NCBI RefSeq assembly: GCF_001620265.1
Contig: NZ_CP012661.1
Coordinates: forward strand, 1 to 64,000
Source: Frigidibacter mobilis
Lineage (GTDB): Bacteria; Pseudomonadota; Alphaproteobacteria; Rhodobacterales; Rhodobacteraceae
Direction of reading: 5' to 3'
DNA length: 64,000 nucleotides
Below, one piece after another: positions 9,026 through 17,358 of this stretch. Each line of letters opens with the position of its first letter. The stretch's first letter is position 1. Position numbers and translations under genes: made by a program. The notes under the pieces were generated by a model. It worked only from the letters and a program-made list of their open reading frames with translations, was not told where the DNA came from and did not search any database.

Positions 9026-10183
9026 ATGACCGATTACGACAAGGCGCTTGCCGGGTTTGCCCGGGTGGAGGCTTCGGCGATTTCCGAAGCCGAGATGACC
9101 ACCCGCATTTCCGGGCTGGTCGCGGCGATGCGCGCGGCGGGGCTGGCGGCGGTCTGGCTCGATGCCACGACCTCGCTGACCTATTACACCGGGCTGGAGC
9201 TGCACGCCTCCGAACGGCTGCATGGTGCGCTGGTCCGCGCCGATGGATCGCTGCTCTATGTCAGCCCCGATTTCGAACGACCCAAGCTGGAAACGCTGAT
9301 CCGCCTGCCTGCCGAGATTGCGGTCTGGGACGAGGAGGAAGACCCCTTCGCGCTGCTTGCGGGGCGGCTCTCGGGGCGGATCGGGGTCGATCCCGGCATG
9401 GGCTTCGGCTTTGCCACGCGGCTGATGGCGGCGCCGGGGCTGCAGGTGGTTTCTGCGGGCGATCTGATCGCGGCGCAGCGGCGGATCAAGTCGCCGGCCG
9501 AACTGGCGATCCTGCAGGCGGCGATGGATGCCAGCCATGCGGTGCACAGGGCGGTCCATGCCGGGCTGCGCCCCGGCATCGGCACCCGCGAGGTGGCCGA
9601 TTTCATCGACGCGGCGCATCTGGCCTGCGGGCTGGCCCCCGTGTTCAGCGCCGCGCAGTTCGGCGAGGCGACGGCCTATCCGCATGGGGTGCCCCATGAA
9701 CAGCACCTCGCGCCGGGCGACATGGTGCTGGTCGATCTGGGTGGCAGCCTGCATGGCTACAAGTCCGACATCACCCGCAGCTATGTCTTCGGCCCGGTCA
9801 GCGACCGCCAGCGCCATCTGTGGAACTGCGAGTACCGCGCGCAGCAGGCGGCCTTCGGTGCGGCGCAGATCGGCGCGTCCTGCGCCTCCGTCGATGCGGC
9901 GGCGCGGGCTTCGCTGGTGGCAGACGGCTTCGGCCCCGGCTATGCCGTGCCGGGCCTGCCGCACCGCACCGGCCACGGGCTTGGCCTCGATCTGCATGAA
10001 GAGCCCTGGATCGTGGGCGGAAACCAGATGCCGCTGCAGCCCGGCATGTGCTTTTCCATCGAGCCGATGCTGTGCGTCTATGGCGAGTGCGGCATCCGGC
10101 TTGAGGATATCGTCTTCATGACGCAAGACGGCCCGCGCTGGTTCTGCCCGCCGGCCCGCTCCCCCGAAACCCCGTTCGACTGA
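9026..10183 (+). CDS. M24-family metallopeptidase, X-Pro dipeptidase/aminopeptidase type
   Basis: The 385-residue protein has the creatinase N-terminal domain (about 25-150) and a pita-bread catalytic domain (about 165-380). All five metal ligands are recognisable: Asp in VLVDLGG, Asp in YKSDITR, His in HRTGHGLGLDLHEEP, Glu in CFSIEPML and Glu in GIRLEDIV. It is therefore probably a true dinuclear metal peptidase rather than the metal-free creatinase of the same fold. Its place at the end of a dipeptide transporter operon suggests cleavage of imported X-Pro peptides (inference). I chose ATG 9026, which has GAGAGA upstream; ATG 9005 would add seven residues. Confidence 0.85.
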   Translation: MTDYDKALAGFARVEASAISEAEMTTRISGLVAAMRAAGLAAVWLDATTSLTYYTGLELHASERLHGALVRADGSLLYVSPDFERPKLETLIRLPAEIAVWDEEEDPFALLAGRLSGRIGVDPGMGFGFATRLMAAPGLQVVSAGDLIAAQRRIKSPAELAILQAAMDASHAVHRAVHAGLRPGIGTREVADFIDAAHLACGLAPVFSAAQFGEATAYPHGVPHEQHLAPGDMVLVDLGGSLHGYKSDITRSYVFGPVSDRQRHLWNCEYRAQQAAFGAAQIGASCASVDAAARASLVADGFGPGYAVPGLPHRTGHGLGLDLHEEPWIVGGNQMPLQPGMCFSIEPMLCVYGECGIRLEDIVFMTQDGPRWFCPPARSPETPFD

Positions 10184-10200
10184 GCGGGAAGAGGCCGGCC

Positions 10201-10226
10201 CTGGCGGCTATGTCAGTTGCCGCCAG
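10201..10226. terminator. Inverted repeat between two convergent operons
   Basis: Eight-base arms (ctggcggc at 10201-10208, gccgccag at 10219-10226) enclose a 10-base loop in the 29-bp gap where the plus-strand peptidase operon meets the minus-strand transporter operon. The repeat overlaps the last codons of the minus-strand gene. No T-run follows on either strand, so a bidirectional terminator is only suggested. Confidence 0.35.
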
Positions 10227-11844
10227 CCGCCATCTTGCGATGCGCGATCACCTCTTCCAGCCAGCCCTGCCGCATCTCGGGGGCCGAGGACAGCAGCAGG
10301 TCGGTGTAATCGTCGAAGGGCGGGGCCAGCACCTCGGCCTTCGGTCCGCTGCGCACCACCTTGCCGCGGTACATCACAGCGATCCGGTCGGCGATGGCGC
10401 GCACGGTGGCCAGATCGTGGGTGATGAACAGATAGGCCACGCCCTCCTCACGCTGCAGGTCCAGCAGCAGCTTGAGGATCCCGTCCGCCACCAGCGGGTC
10501 AAGCGCCGAGGTCACCTCGTCGCACAGGATCAGACGGGGCTTTGCCGCCAGTGCGCGAGCAATGCAGACCCGCTGCTTCTGCCCGCCCGACAGCTCTGCC
10601 GGGTAGCGGTCGGCAAAGCCTGCACCCAGTTCGATCTCTTCGAGCAGTTCTAGGATGCGCTTGCGCTTCTGTGCGCCGCGCAGACCGAAGTAGAACTGCA
10701 GCGGCCGCCCGATGATGGTGCCGACCGTCTGGCGCGGGTTCATCGCCGTGTCGGCCATCTGGTAGATCATCTGCAGCTCGCGTAGGTCATCCTGGTTGCG
10801 ACCGGCGAGTTTCGGGGTCAGGGCGCGCCCGTCGAACAGGATTTCGCCCTGCGAGGGCGGCAACAGCCCGGTGATGGCCCGCGCCAGCGTGGATTTGCCC
10901 GACCCGCTTTCCCCCACCACTGCCAGCGTCTGCCCCGGCGCCAGATCCAGGGTGATGCCCTTCAGCACGTCGACCGGCACACCGGGATAGCGCGCGCTGA
11001 CCCCGCGGATCGACAGCAGCGCCGTTGTCCCCGGCGGCTTTGCCGGATGGTCCTTTTGCCGGACAGACACCAGATCGCGGGTGTAATCCTGCTGCGGGGC
11101 GTGGATGATCTGCGATGTGGGGCCGCATTCGACCATGCGGCCATTGCGCAGCACCATGATCTCATCGGCCACCTGCGCCACCACGGCCAGGTCGTGGCTG
11201 ATATACAGCGCGGCAACCCCGGTGTCGCGGATCGCCTCCTTGATCGCGGCCAGCACGTCGATCTGGGTGGTCACGTCCAATGCTGTGGTCGGCTCGTCGA
11301 ATACCACAAGCTCGGGCCCCGGGCACAGGGCCATCGCCGTCATCACCCGCTGCAACTGCCCGCCTGACACCTGGTGCGGATAGCGGCGGCCGATGGTCTC
11401 GGGGTTGGGCAGGCCGAGCTTGGCGAACAGGGCCACAGCGCGCGCCTCTGCCTCGGCTGATGGCACGCCCGCGGCCAGGGTGGTTTCGATCACCTGTTTC
11501 ATCAGCCGTCTGGAGGGGTTGAAGGCAGCGGCTGCCGATTGGGCAACATAGGTCACGCGCTTGCCGCGCAGGGCCCGCAGCCCGGCGGGGCCGGATTGCA
11601 AGATGTCCGTCCCGTTCAGCAGCACTTCGCCTCCGGTGATCTGCGCGCCGCCCCGGCCATAGGCCATCGCGGCAAGCCCGATGGTGGACTTTCCGGCACC
11701 GGATTCGCCAATCAGCCCCATCACCCGGCCCTTGGCAAGGGTCAGCGACACCCCGTGAACCAGCGTCACCTCGCGCGGCGGCTCGCCCGGCGGATAGCTG
11801 GTTGCGCCGATCTTCAGGTTGCGGATTTCCAGCAGGTCGGTCAT
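10213..11844 (-). CDS. Dual-domain peptide-type ABC transporter ATPase (DppD-DppF fusion)
   Basis: This 543-residue protein carries two complete nucleotide-binding domains, a real fusion unlike the broken pair at 7275. Domain 1 has Walker A GESGAGKST, signature VSGGQLQRVMTAMAL and Walker [14 protein letters not shown]. Domain 2 begins near residue 290 with [24 protein letters not shown] and LILCDEVTSALD. The start at 11844 overlaps the stop of the upstream permease (ATGA). It is the last gene of a minus-strand run that begins with the BKACE gene at 19735, so the transporter may serve carnitine or a carnitine derivative (inference from position only). Confidence 0.9.
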   Translation of the reverse strand: MTDLLEIRNLKIGATSYPPGEPPREVTLVHGVSLTLAKGRVMGLIGESGAGKSTIGLAAMAYGRGGAQITGGEVLLNGTDILQSGPAGLRALRGKRVTYVAQSAAAAFNPSRRLMKQVIETTLAAGVPSAEAEARAVALFAKLGLPNPETIGRRYPHQVSGGQLQRVMTAMALCPGPELVVFDEPTTALDVTTQIDVLAAIKEAIRDTGVAALYISHDLAVVAQVADEIMVLRNGRMVECGPTSQIIHAPQQDYTRDLVSVRQKDHPAKPPGTTALLSIRGVSARYPGVPVDVLKGITLDLAPGQTLAVVGESGSGKSTLARAITGLLPPSQGEILFDGRALTPKLAGRNQDDLRELQMIYQMADTAMNPRQTVGTIIGRPLQFYFGLRGAQKRKRILELLEEIELGAGFADRYPAELSGGQKQRVCIARALAAKPRLILCDEVTSALDPLVADGILKLLLDLQREEGVAYLFITHDLATVRAIADRIAVMYRGKVVRSGPKAEVLAPPFDDYTDLLLSSAPEMRQGWLEEVIAHRKMAAGGN

Positions 11845-12656
11845 CCCCGCCCTCCTTTCAAACTGGAGGTGCGGTTTAGGATCCAGTCCGCCACCAGGTT
11901 GACCGAGATGGCGAGGGTCGCAATTGCCACCGCCGGCAACAGCGCGGCCGGGATGCCATAGACGATGCCGTCCTTGTTCTCTTTCACGATACCGCCCCAA
12001 TCCGCCAGGGGCGGCTGTACGCCAAGGCCGAGGAAGGAGAGGGTGGAGATGAACAGCACCATGAAGATGAAGCGCAGCCCCGCCTCGGCCACCAGCGGTG
12101 ACAGGGCGTTGGGCAGGATCTCGCGGGTGATGATCCACAAGGTGCCCTCACCCCGCAGCCGCGCGGCCTCGACATAGTCCATCACCTCGATGTCGATGGC
12201 GACGGCGCGCGACAGGCGAAAGACCCGGGTTGCCTCGATCAGCCCCATCACCGCGATCAGGATCGGTAGCGTTGTCGGCATCACCGACAGGATCACCAGG
12301 GCGAAGATCAGCGCCGGGATCGACATCATCAGATCCACCAGCCGCGACAGCGCCTGATCGACCCAGCCGCCGGCCACCGCAGCCACAAAGCCTAGGACCA
12401 CGCCGGTGATAAAGGCGATCAGCGTGGCGCAGACGGCGATGAAGATCGTCACCCGCCCGCCCCAGATCATCCGCGACAGCAGGTCACGCCCGATGGAATC
12501 TGTGCCCAGCCAATGGGAGGGCGACATCGGTTCCCACACGCCGCCCACCACCTCGGCCATGCCGTAGGGCGACAGCCAGGGTGCCAGCAGCGCGGCCAGG
12601 AAGAAGAAGGAGGTGAACAGCAGGCCCAGCAGGGCCGAGAGCGGGATACGGGTCAT
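11841..12656 (-). CDS. Peptide-type ABC transporter permease (DppC-like)
   Basis: This 271-residue inner-membrane permease has a first helix near residues 9-28 (GLLFTSFFFLAALLAPWLSP). The family motif LGTDSIGRDLLSRMIWGGRV follows, and an EAA-type loop at MDYVEAARLRGEGTLWIITR. It starts in the stop of the DppB-type gene and ends in the start of the ATPase gene (4-bp overlaps on both sides). The frame is intact. Confidence 0.9.
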   Translation of the reverse strand: MTRIPLSALLGLLFTSFFFLAALLAPWLSPYGMAEVVGGVWEPMSPSHWLGTDSIGRDLLSRMIWGGRVTIFIAVCATLIAFITGVVLGFVAAVAGGWVDQALSRLVDLMMSIPALIFALVILSVMPTTLPILIAVMGLIEATRVFRLSRAVAIDIEVMDYVEAARLRGEGTLWIITREILPNALSPLVAEAGLRFIFMVLFISTLSFLGLGVQPPLADWGGIVKENKDGIVYGIPAALLPAVAIATLAISVNLVADWILNRTSSLKGGRG

Positions 12657-13615
12657 TTGGGATGCCTCAGCCGCGGATTGGCCAGAAGCGCCACGATATC
12701 CGCGATCATGTTCATGCCGATATATACGGCGGCGAAGACAAGCCCGCAGGCCTGTACCACCGGCACATCGCGCTTGGAGACGTGATCGACCAGATATTGC
12801 CCCATCCCTGGATAGACGAACACCACCTCGACCACGACGACGCCGACCACCAAATAGGCCAGGTTCAGCATCACCACATTGACGATCGGCGCGATGGCAT
12901 TGGGCAGGGCGTGGCGCGAGATGATGGTGAAGCGGCGCAGGCCCTTCAGCTCTGCCGTCTCGATATAGGCCGACTGCATCACGTTGAGGATCGCGGCGCG
13001 CGTCATCCGCATCATGTGTCCCAGGACCACCAGCACCATCACCATCGCGGGCAATGCGATGGAGCGGAGCTTTTCGAGAAGGCTCATCCCGTCATGGATC
13101 GTGGAGACCGAGGGGAAGACCTGGAACTGCACGGCAAGCAGGAACATGGCGATGTAGCCCAGCATGAACTCCGGCACCGAGACCGTCGCCAACGTCACGC
13201 CTGAGATCACCTTGTCGGGCCAGCGGCCCTGATAGCGCACCGACACAAGGCCCAGGATCAGCGCCAGCGGTACGGCAATGATCGCGGCGGTCCCGGCAAG
13301 GAACAGCGTATTGCCAAGCCGGTGCGACATCGCCGTGGCGATGTCCTGCCCGTTGCTGAGCGCAGAGCCGAGATCACCCTGAAGCGCGCCAGCAAGCCAG
13401 GAGAGATAGCGGGCAAGCGCGGGCTGATCCAGCCCCAGCTCTGCCCGCAGGTTGGCCAGCGCCTGCGGCGTGGCCGACTGGCCAAGGATCGATTGGGCGA
13501 CATCGCCGGGCAGGATCTGCGTTCCGGCAAAGATCAGCGCCGAGGCCGCCAGCAGCAGGACGAGGCCCAACGCGATGCGTTGGGCCACCAGTCCGAGGAG
13601 AGAGCCCGCGTTCAC
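12653..13615 (-). CDS. Peptide-type ABC transporter permease (DppB-like)
   Basis: This 320-residue permease opens LLGLVAQRIALGLVLLLAAS with a first helix. The expected FAGTQILPGDVAQSILGQSA and the EAA loop SAYIETAELKGLRRFTIISR (followed by HALPNAIAP) are present. The gene begins 10 bp after the binding-protein stop and overlaps the DppC-type gene by 4 bp. The short spacing shows it is co-transcribed with the binding protein at 15215. Confidence 0.9.
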   Translation of the reverse strand: MNAGSLLGLVAQRIALGLVLLLAASALIFAGTQILPGDVAQSILGQSATPQALANLRAELGLDQPALARYLSWLAGALQGDLGSALSNGQDIATAMSHRLGNTLFLAGTAAIIAVPLALILGLVSVRYQGRWPDKVISGVTLATVSVPEFMLGYIAMFLLAVQFQVFPSVSTIHDGMSLLEKLRSIALPAMVMVLVVLGHMMRMTRAAILNVMQSAYIETAELKGLRRFTIISRHALPNAIAPIVNVVMLNLAYLVVGVVVVEVVFVYPGMGQYLVDHVSKRDVPVVQACGLVFAAVYIGMNMIADIVALLANPRLRHPK

Positions 13616-13625
13616 GCGCGCACCC

Positions 13626-15215
13626 TCAGGCGAACCAGCATTTATGCGGGGCGTAGCCGTTCATCAGGTCCTGGGTCGGATCGTTGATCCAGCCCTGCAG
13701 GTCGTTGCTGTTGGCCGAGATGAAGTTGTTGAACATCGGCAGGATCAACCCGCCCTCATCGCGCACCAGATAGGCCATCCGCGAATACATCTCGCGCCGC
13801 TTCGTCTCGTCCAGCTCGCCCTTGGCCTGGGTCAGAAGCGCGTCGAACTCGGGGTTGTTGAAGCGGGTGTCGTTCCAGTCCGCGCTGGACAGATAGGCGG
13901 TGGAATACATCTGGTCCTGCACCGGCCGCCCGCCCCAGTACGAGGCCGAGAACGGCTTCACGTTCCACACATCCGACCAGTAGCCATCGCCGGGCTCGCG
14001 CCGGATCTCCAGCGGGATGCCCGCCGCCTGCGCCGATTGCTGGAACAGCGCCGCGGCATCCATCGCGCCTGCAAAGGCCACGTCCGAACAGCTCATCACG
14101 ATGGGGGAGCCGTCATGGCCGGACTTCTTGTAGTAGTGCGCGGCTTCTTCGGGGTCGAATACCCGCTGCGGGATGCTGTCGTCGAAGAACGGATAGGCGG
14201 CGTTGATCGGGAAGTCGTTGCCGACGGTGCCATAGCCCATCAGCACCTTGTCCACCATGTCCTGCCGGTCGACGGCCAGCTTCAGCGCCATGCGCAGGTC
14301 GTTGTTGTCGAAGGGGGCGGTGTTGCAATGCATGATGAACACGTAATGCCCGCGGCCCGCGACATCGGTCACGGTCAGGTTCGGCGCGCGGGCCATCAGG
14401 CCGGCGATCTTGGGGTCCACGCGGTTTATCAGATGCACCTGCCCCGATTGCAGCGCCGAGGTGCGGGCAGTGTTGTCGTTGATGACCAGGATCTCGACAC
14501 TGTCGAAATGGCCCAAGCTGTCATCCCAGTAGCCGGCGTACTTTTCAAACACCGCGCGGACGCCCGGTTCGAAGTTCACCACCTTGTAGGCGCCCGTGCC
14601 CACGCCCGCCGCCGGGGCCTCGACCCCGCCCTTGGGCTGGATCAGAAGGTGATAGTCGGCCAGCAGATAGGGCAGGTCGGCATTTGCCACCTCCAGCGTG
14701 ATGACCACATTGTCGCCATCCACCACCATGTCGGAAATGCCGGTCATGATGCCAAGCGCGCCCGACTGCGACGACTCGTCGGAATGGCGGCGCAGGGTCG
14801 CCAGCACGTCATCTGGGGTCATCGGGCTGCCGTCATGGAAGGTCACACCCCTGCGGATGCGGAAGGTCCAGACCTTGGCATCGGGCGAGCTGTCCACCGC
14901 CTCGGCCAGCCGCATCTGCAGGCCGGTGCCGCTGGGATCGCTCTCGACCAGCGGCTCGCCGAACATGCGCAGCAGCTGAAAGGTGACCTGGTTGGCGGCA
15001 AGCGCCGGGTCGAGGCTGTCGGTAGATCCGCCGCCCTGCATCCCGATCTTCAGCGTGCCGCCCTTCTGCGGGGTCTGCGCACGCAAGCTGGTCGCCATCA
15101 GGGTGTTCGCCGCCGCCGCCGTCAGGCCAAGCGCCGCCGCACGCCCGAAGAAATGGCGCCGGCTCATGGCACCTTTCAGGCTGCGCGAAAGATAATAGCT
15201 GAGTTCATCGTTCAT
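13626..15215 (-). CDS. Peptide-type ABC transporter substrate-binding protein with Tat-type signal
   Basis: This 529-residue SBP family 5 protein has a long N-terminus (MNDELSYYLSRSLKG) followed by AMSRRHFFGRAAALGLTAAA, a twin-arginine signal, so folded export through Tat is predicted. The mature part reads QKGGTLKIGMQGGGSTDSLD. The stretch WTFRIRRGVTFHDGSPMTPD is typical of oligopeptide-type binders. I chose ATG 15215 for its AAGGGAGA ribosome site; an upstream ATG at 15272 has none. The 136-bp gap to the CocE gene has an AT-rich segment that may carry an extra promoter. The ligand is unknown; the carnitine neighbourhood suggests a quaternary amine or its ester. Confidence 0.87.
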   Translation of the reverse strand: MNDELSYYLSRSLKGAMSRRHFFGRAAALGLTAAAANTLMATSLRAQTPQKGGTLKIGMQGGGSTDSLDPALAANQVTFQLLRMFGEPLVESDPSGTGLQMRLAEAVDSSPDAKVWTFRIRRGVTFHDGSPMTPDDVLATLRRHSDESSQSGALGIMTGISDMVVDGDNVVITLEVANADLPYLLADYHLLIQPKGGVEAPAAGVGTGAYKVVNFEPGVRAVFEKYAGYWDDSLGHFDSVEILVINDNTARTSALQSGQVHLINRVDPKIAGLMARAPNLTVTDVAGRGHYVFIMHCNTAPFDNNDLRMALKLAVDRQDMVDKVLMGYGTVGNDFPINAAYPFFDDSIPQRVFDPEEAAHYYKKSGHDGSPIVMSCSDVAFAGAMDAAALFQQSAQAAGIPLEIRREPGDGYWSDVWNVKPFSASYWGGRPVQDQMYSTAYLSSADWNDTRFNNPEFDALLTQAKGELDETKRREMYSRMAYLVRDEGGLILPMFNNFISANSNDLQGWINDPTQDLMNGYAPHKCWFA

Positions 15216-15351
15216 GGATCGTCTCCCTTGTGGATCGGCCTTGCTGACCTGCCGTTTTCTTGATTGATTCATCAGTCAGATATAATTTGTGCCCTTCCGG
15301 TGTCGCTGGCTTGTGTTTTCGCAAGCGGGGCCCGCCTATTCGCCCCCTGCT

Positions 15352-17358
15352 TCAAAGATGATCGCGTGGAACGGTTGCGCTTACGTCGCGGGCATAGATG
15401 AGGCGATCATTCTCCCAGGCCTCGACCCGCCCGCTGAGGTGAAAGTCGGTGGCATCCGCGAAAAGCTCGGTCCGGGCCTCGGTGCGCAGGCGTAGCCCGT
15501 CGCGTTCGATCACCTGTGTCCAGTCGGTCATGGCGCGGGCGGACAGCGGATCATCCGGGCAGATCTCCCACCGCTCGCGCAGGACAGATCCGCTTGTCAG
15601 CCCATGCGTTGGGTCGCGCGCCTCGCCGAAATCATCCTCGATGATCAGCGAGATGCGGCCGCTTCGCTGGTCGGTCTCGCTGCGGCGACTATGCGCCTCG
15701 GGTCGGATCACCTCCAGCATCAGGGGCGCCGCCGCCTCGGCCTCGGGGAAGGTGATCTCGTCGCTGTCGCCGGACGGGCGAGCCGGCAGTTCCAGCCGAC
15801 CCCCTGTCAGGGTCAGCGTGACCGGCTGCGGCGAGGGCCAGATCATCGGGAAATAGGTCGAGGATACGGCTACCCGCAGCCGGTGTCCTTCGGGCAGGCG
15901 ATAGGCGGTATGGTCCAGCCGCACCTCCACCTCTGTCTCTTCGCCGGGGACCATCGGCTGCGGCTCTGCATGCGAATTGCGGTGGCATAGGTTCAGCACC
16001 CCCCAGGTGATCCGGGTCGAGGCGCCGTCGGGATGCACATGGTTCAGCCGTACCACCACATGCGCGACCGGCTGGTCGCTTTTCAACCGCAGCCGCAGCA
16101 CGGGCGCGCCCAGGATGTCTGTTTGCGCCATCGGCGCCGAGTCAAAGCAGGCCGACAGCGCATCATCGCGGCGCTGGTCGCCGGGCATCTCGGGTCCGAG
16201 GAAGATCGCGCAGAACTCGCCGCTGTCCATACCGCAATGCTCGGGGCTGGCAAGGGTAGCCTCGAAGGGCGCACCCCTGCCCAAGGTGCCATGCCCCTGG
16301 GGGCTGTGCCCAAGCGACAAGTGCTGGGAGCCGGTATCGGCGCGCGGCCAAGCCAGCTCCGTCACCCAATGCCCGGGGCGGTGGCTGTACCACGTCGCCG
16401 GGCGGTTCCCGTCCAGCAGGTAGACGGCATAGGCCGGGTCGATGTCTCCGCTGTCCAGCCCCTTCAGGTGCCGGTCCCACCAGCGCAGCGCCTCTTGCAG
16501 GAAGCCAATCCGCGGCTCGGGCGAGGCGAAATGCGGGTATTTGTGGATCCACGGTCCGATGATCCCTCGCACCGGCGCACTGATGTTCTCGACCAGTTGC
16601 GGCACGGCGTTCTTGTAGCTGTCGCCCCAGCCGCCCACCGCCATCACCGCGACGCGGATCGCGCTGTAATCCTCGCAGACCGACCCGTGCCGCCAATAGG
16701 CATCGCGGCGCTGGTGGCGGAACCATGTCTCTGCCAGAAACGGCTCATTCTCCAGCCGCGACAGCCAGACCGCGCGCCAGTCGTCCGGGCGCTGGTCCGG
16801 GTCGGGCGGGCGCGAGGAGAAGGACCACATCGTGCCGGCCCAGCCAAGGTTCTCGCCCAGCATGCAGCCGCCCTTGTAGTGGATGTCATCGGCATAGCGG
16901 TCTACGGTCGAGCACAGGGTGATGATCGCCTTCAGCGCCGGCGGTGCCAGCGCGGCCACCTGCAGCGAATTGAACCCGCCCCAGGAGATGCCCATCATCC
17001 CCACCGCACCCGAGCACCAGGGCTGGCGCGCGATCCAGCCGATCACCTCGACGCCATCCGCCAGTTCCTGCGCGGTGTATTCATCGGCCATCAGTCCGTC
17101 GCTATCGCCATTGCCGCGCATGTCGACCCGCAGGCAGGCATAGCCGTGGCCGGCCAGATAGGGATGGGTCAGCTGGTCGCGCACCGCCGTGCCGTCGCGG
17201 CGGCGATAGGGCAGGTATTCCAGGATCGCCGGCACCGGATAGGTCGCCGCATCGTCTGGAAGCCACAGTCGCGCAGCCAGCCGGGTGCCATCTGGCAAGG
17301 GGATCCAGACCAGCGGCATCTCGGTCACGGCATGGGGGAAGTCGGTGACGGTCTTCAT
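15352..17358 (-). CDS. CocE/NonD-family serine hydrolase (X-Pro dipeptidyl-peptidase fold)
   Basis: The 668-residue alpha/beta hydrolase contains the nucleophile elbow GISWGG (serine near residue 123), a likely acid in VGGWGDSY and a likely histidine in GPWIHKYPH. The C-terminal jelly-roll domain of the family covers about residues 340-660. Members cleave esters or amides such as cocaine, acyl groups or X-Pro peptides. The start overlaps the stop of the carnitine dehydrogenase gene (ATGA, 17355-17358), so it is co-translated with carnitine catabolism. The obvious idea, not provable here, is hydrolysis of acylcarnitine or another carnitine derivative. No signal peptide is visible, so it should act in the cytoplasm. 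Confidence 0.88.
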   Translation of the reverse strand: MKTVTDFPHAVTEMPLVWIPLPDGTRLAARLWLPDDAATYPVPAILEYLPYRRRDGTAVRDQLTHPYLAGHGYACLRVDMRGNGDSDGLMADEYTAQELADGVEVIGWIARQPWCSGAVGMMGISWGGFNSLQVAALAPPALKAIITLCSTVDRYADDIHYKGGCMLGENLGWAGTMWSFSSRPPDPDQRPDDWRAVWLSRLENEPFLAETWFRHQRRDAYWRHGSVCEDYSAIRVAVMAVGGWGDSYKNAVPQLVENISAPVRGIIGPWIHKYPHFASPEPRIGFLQEALRWWDRHLKGLDSGDIDPAYAVYLLDGNRPATWYSHRPGHWVTELAWPRADTGSQHLSLGHSPQGHGTLGRGAPFEATLASPEHCGMDSGEFCAIFLGPEMPGDQRRDDALSACFDSAPMAQTDILGAPVLRLRLKSDQPVAHVVVRLNHVHPDGASTRITWGVLNLCHRNSHAEPQPMVPGEETEVEVRLDHTAYRLPEGHRLRVAVSSTYFPMIWPSPQPVTLTLTGGRLELPARPSGDSDEITFPEAEAAAPLMLEVIRPEAHSRRSETDQRSGRISLIIEDDFGEARDPTHGLTSGSVLRERWEICPDDPLSARAMTDWTQVIERDGLRLRTEARTELFADATDFHLSGRVEAWENDRLIYARDVSATVPRDHL

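Noticed and set aside
13452-15263. 603-residue open frame antisense to the second binding protein
   Set aside because: It mirrors the codon positions of the real gene and has no recognisable domain.
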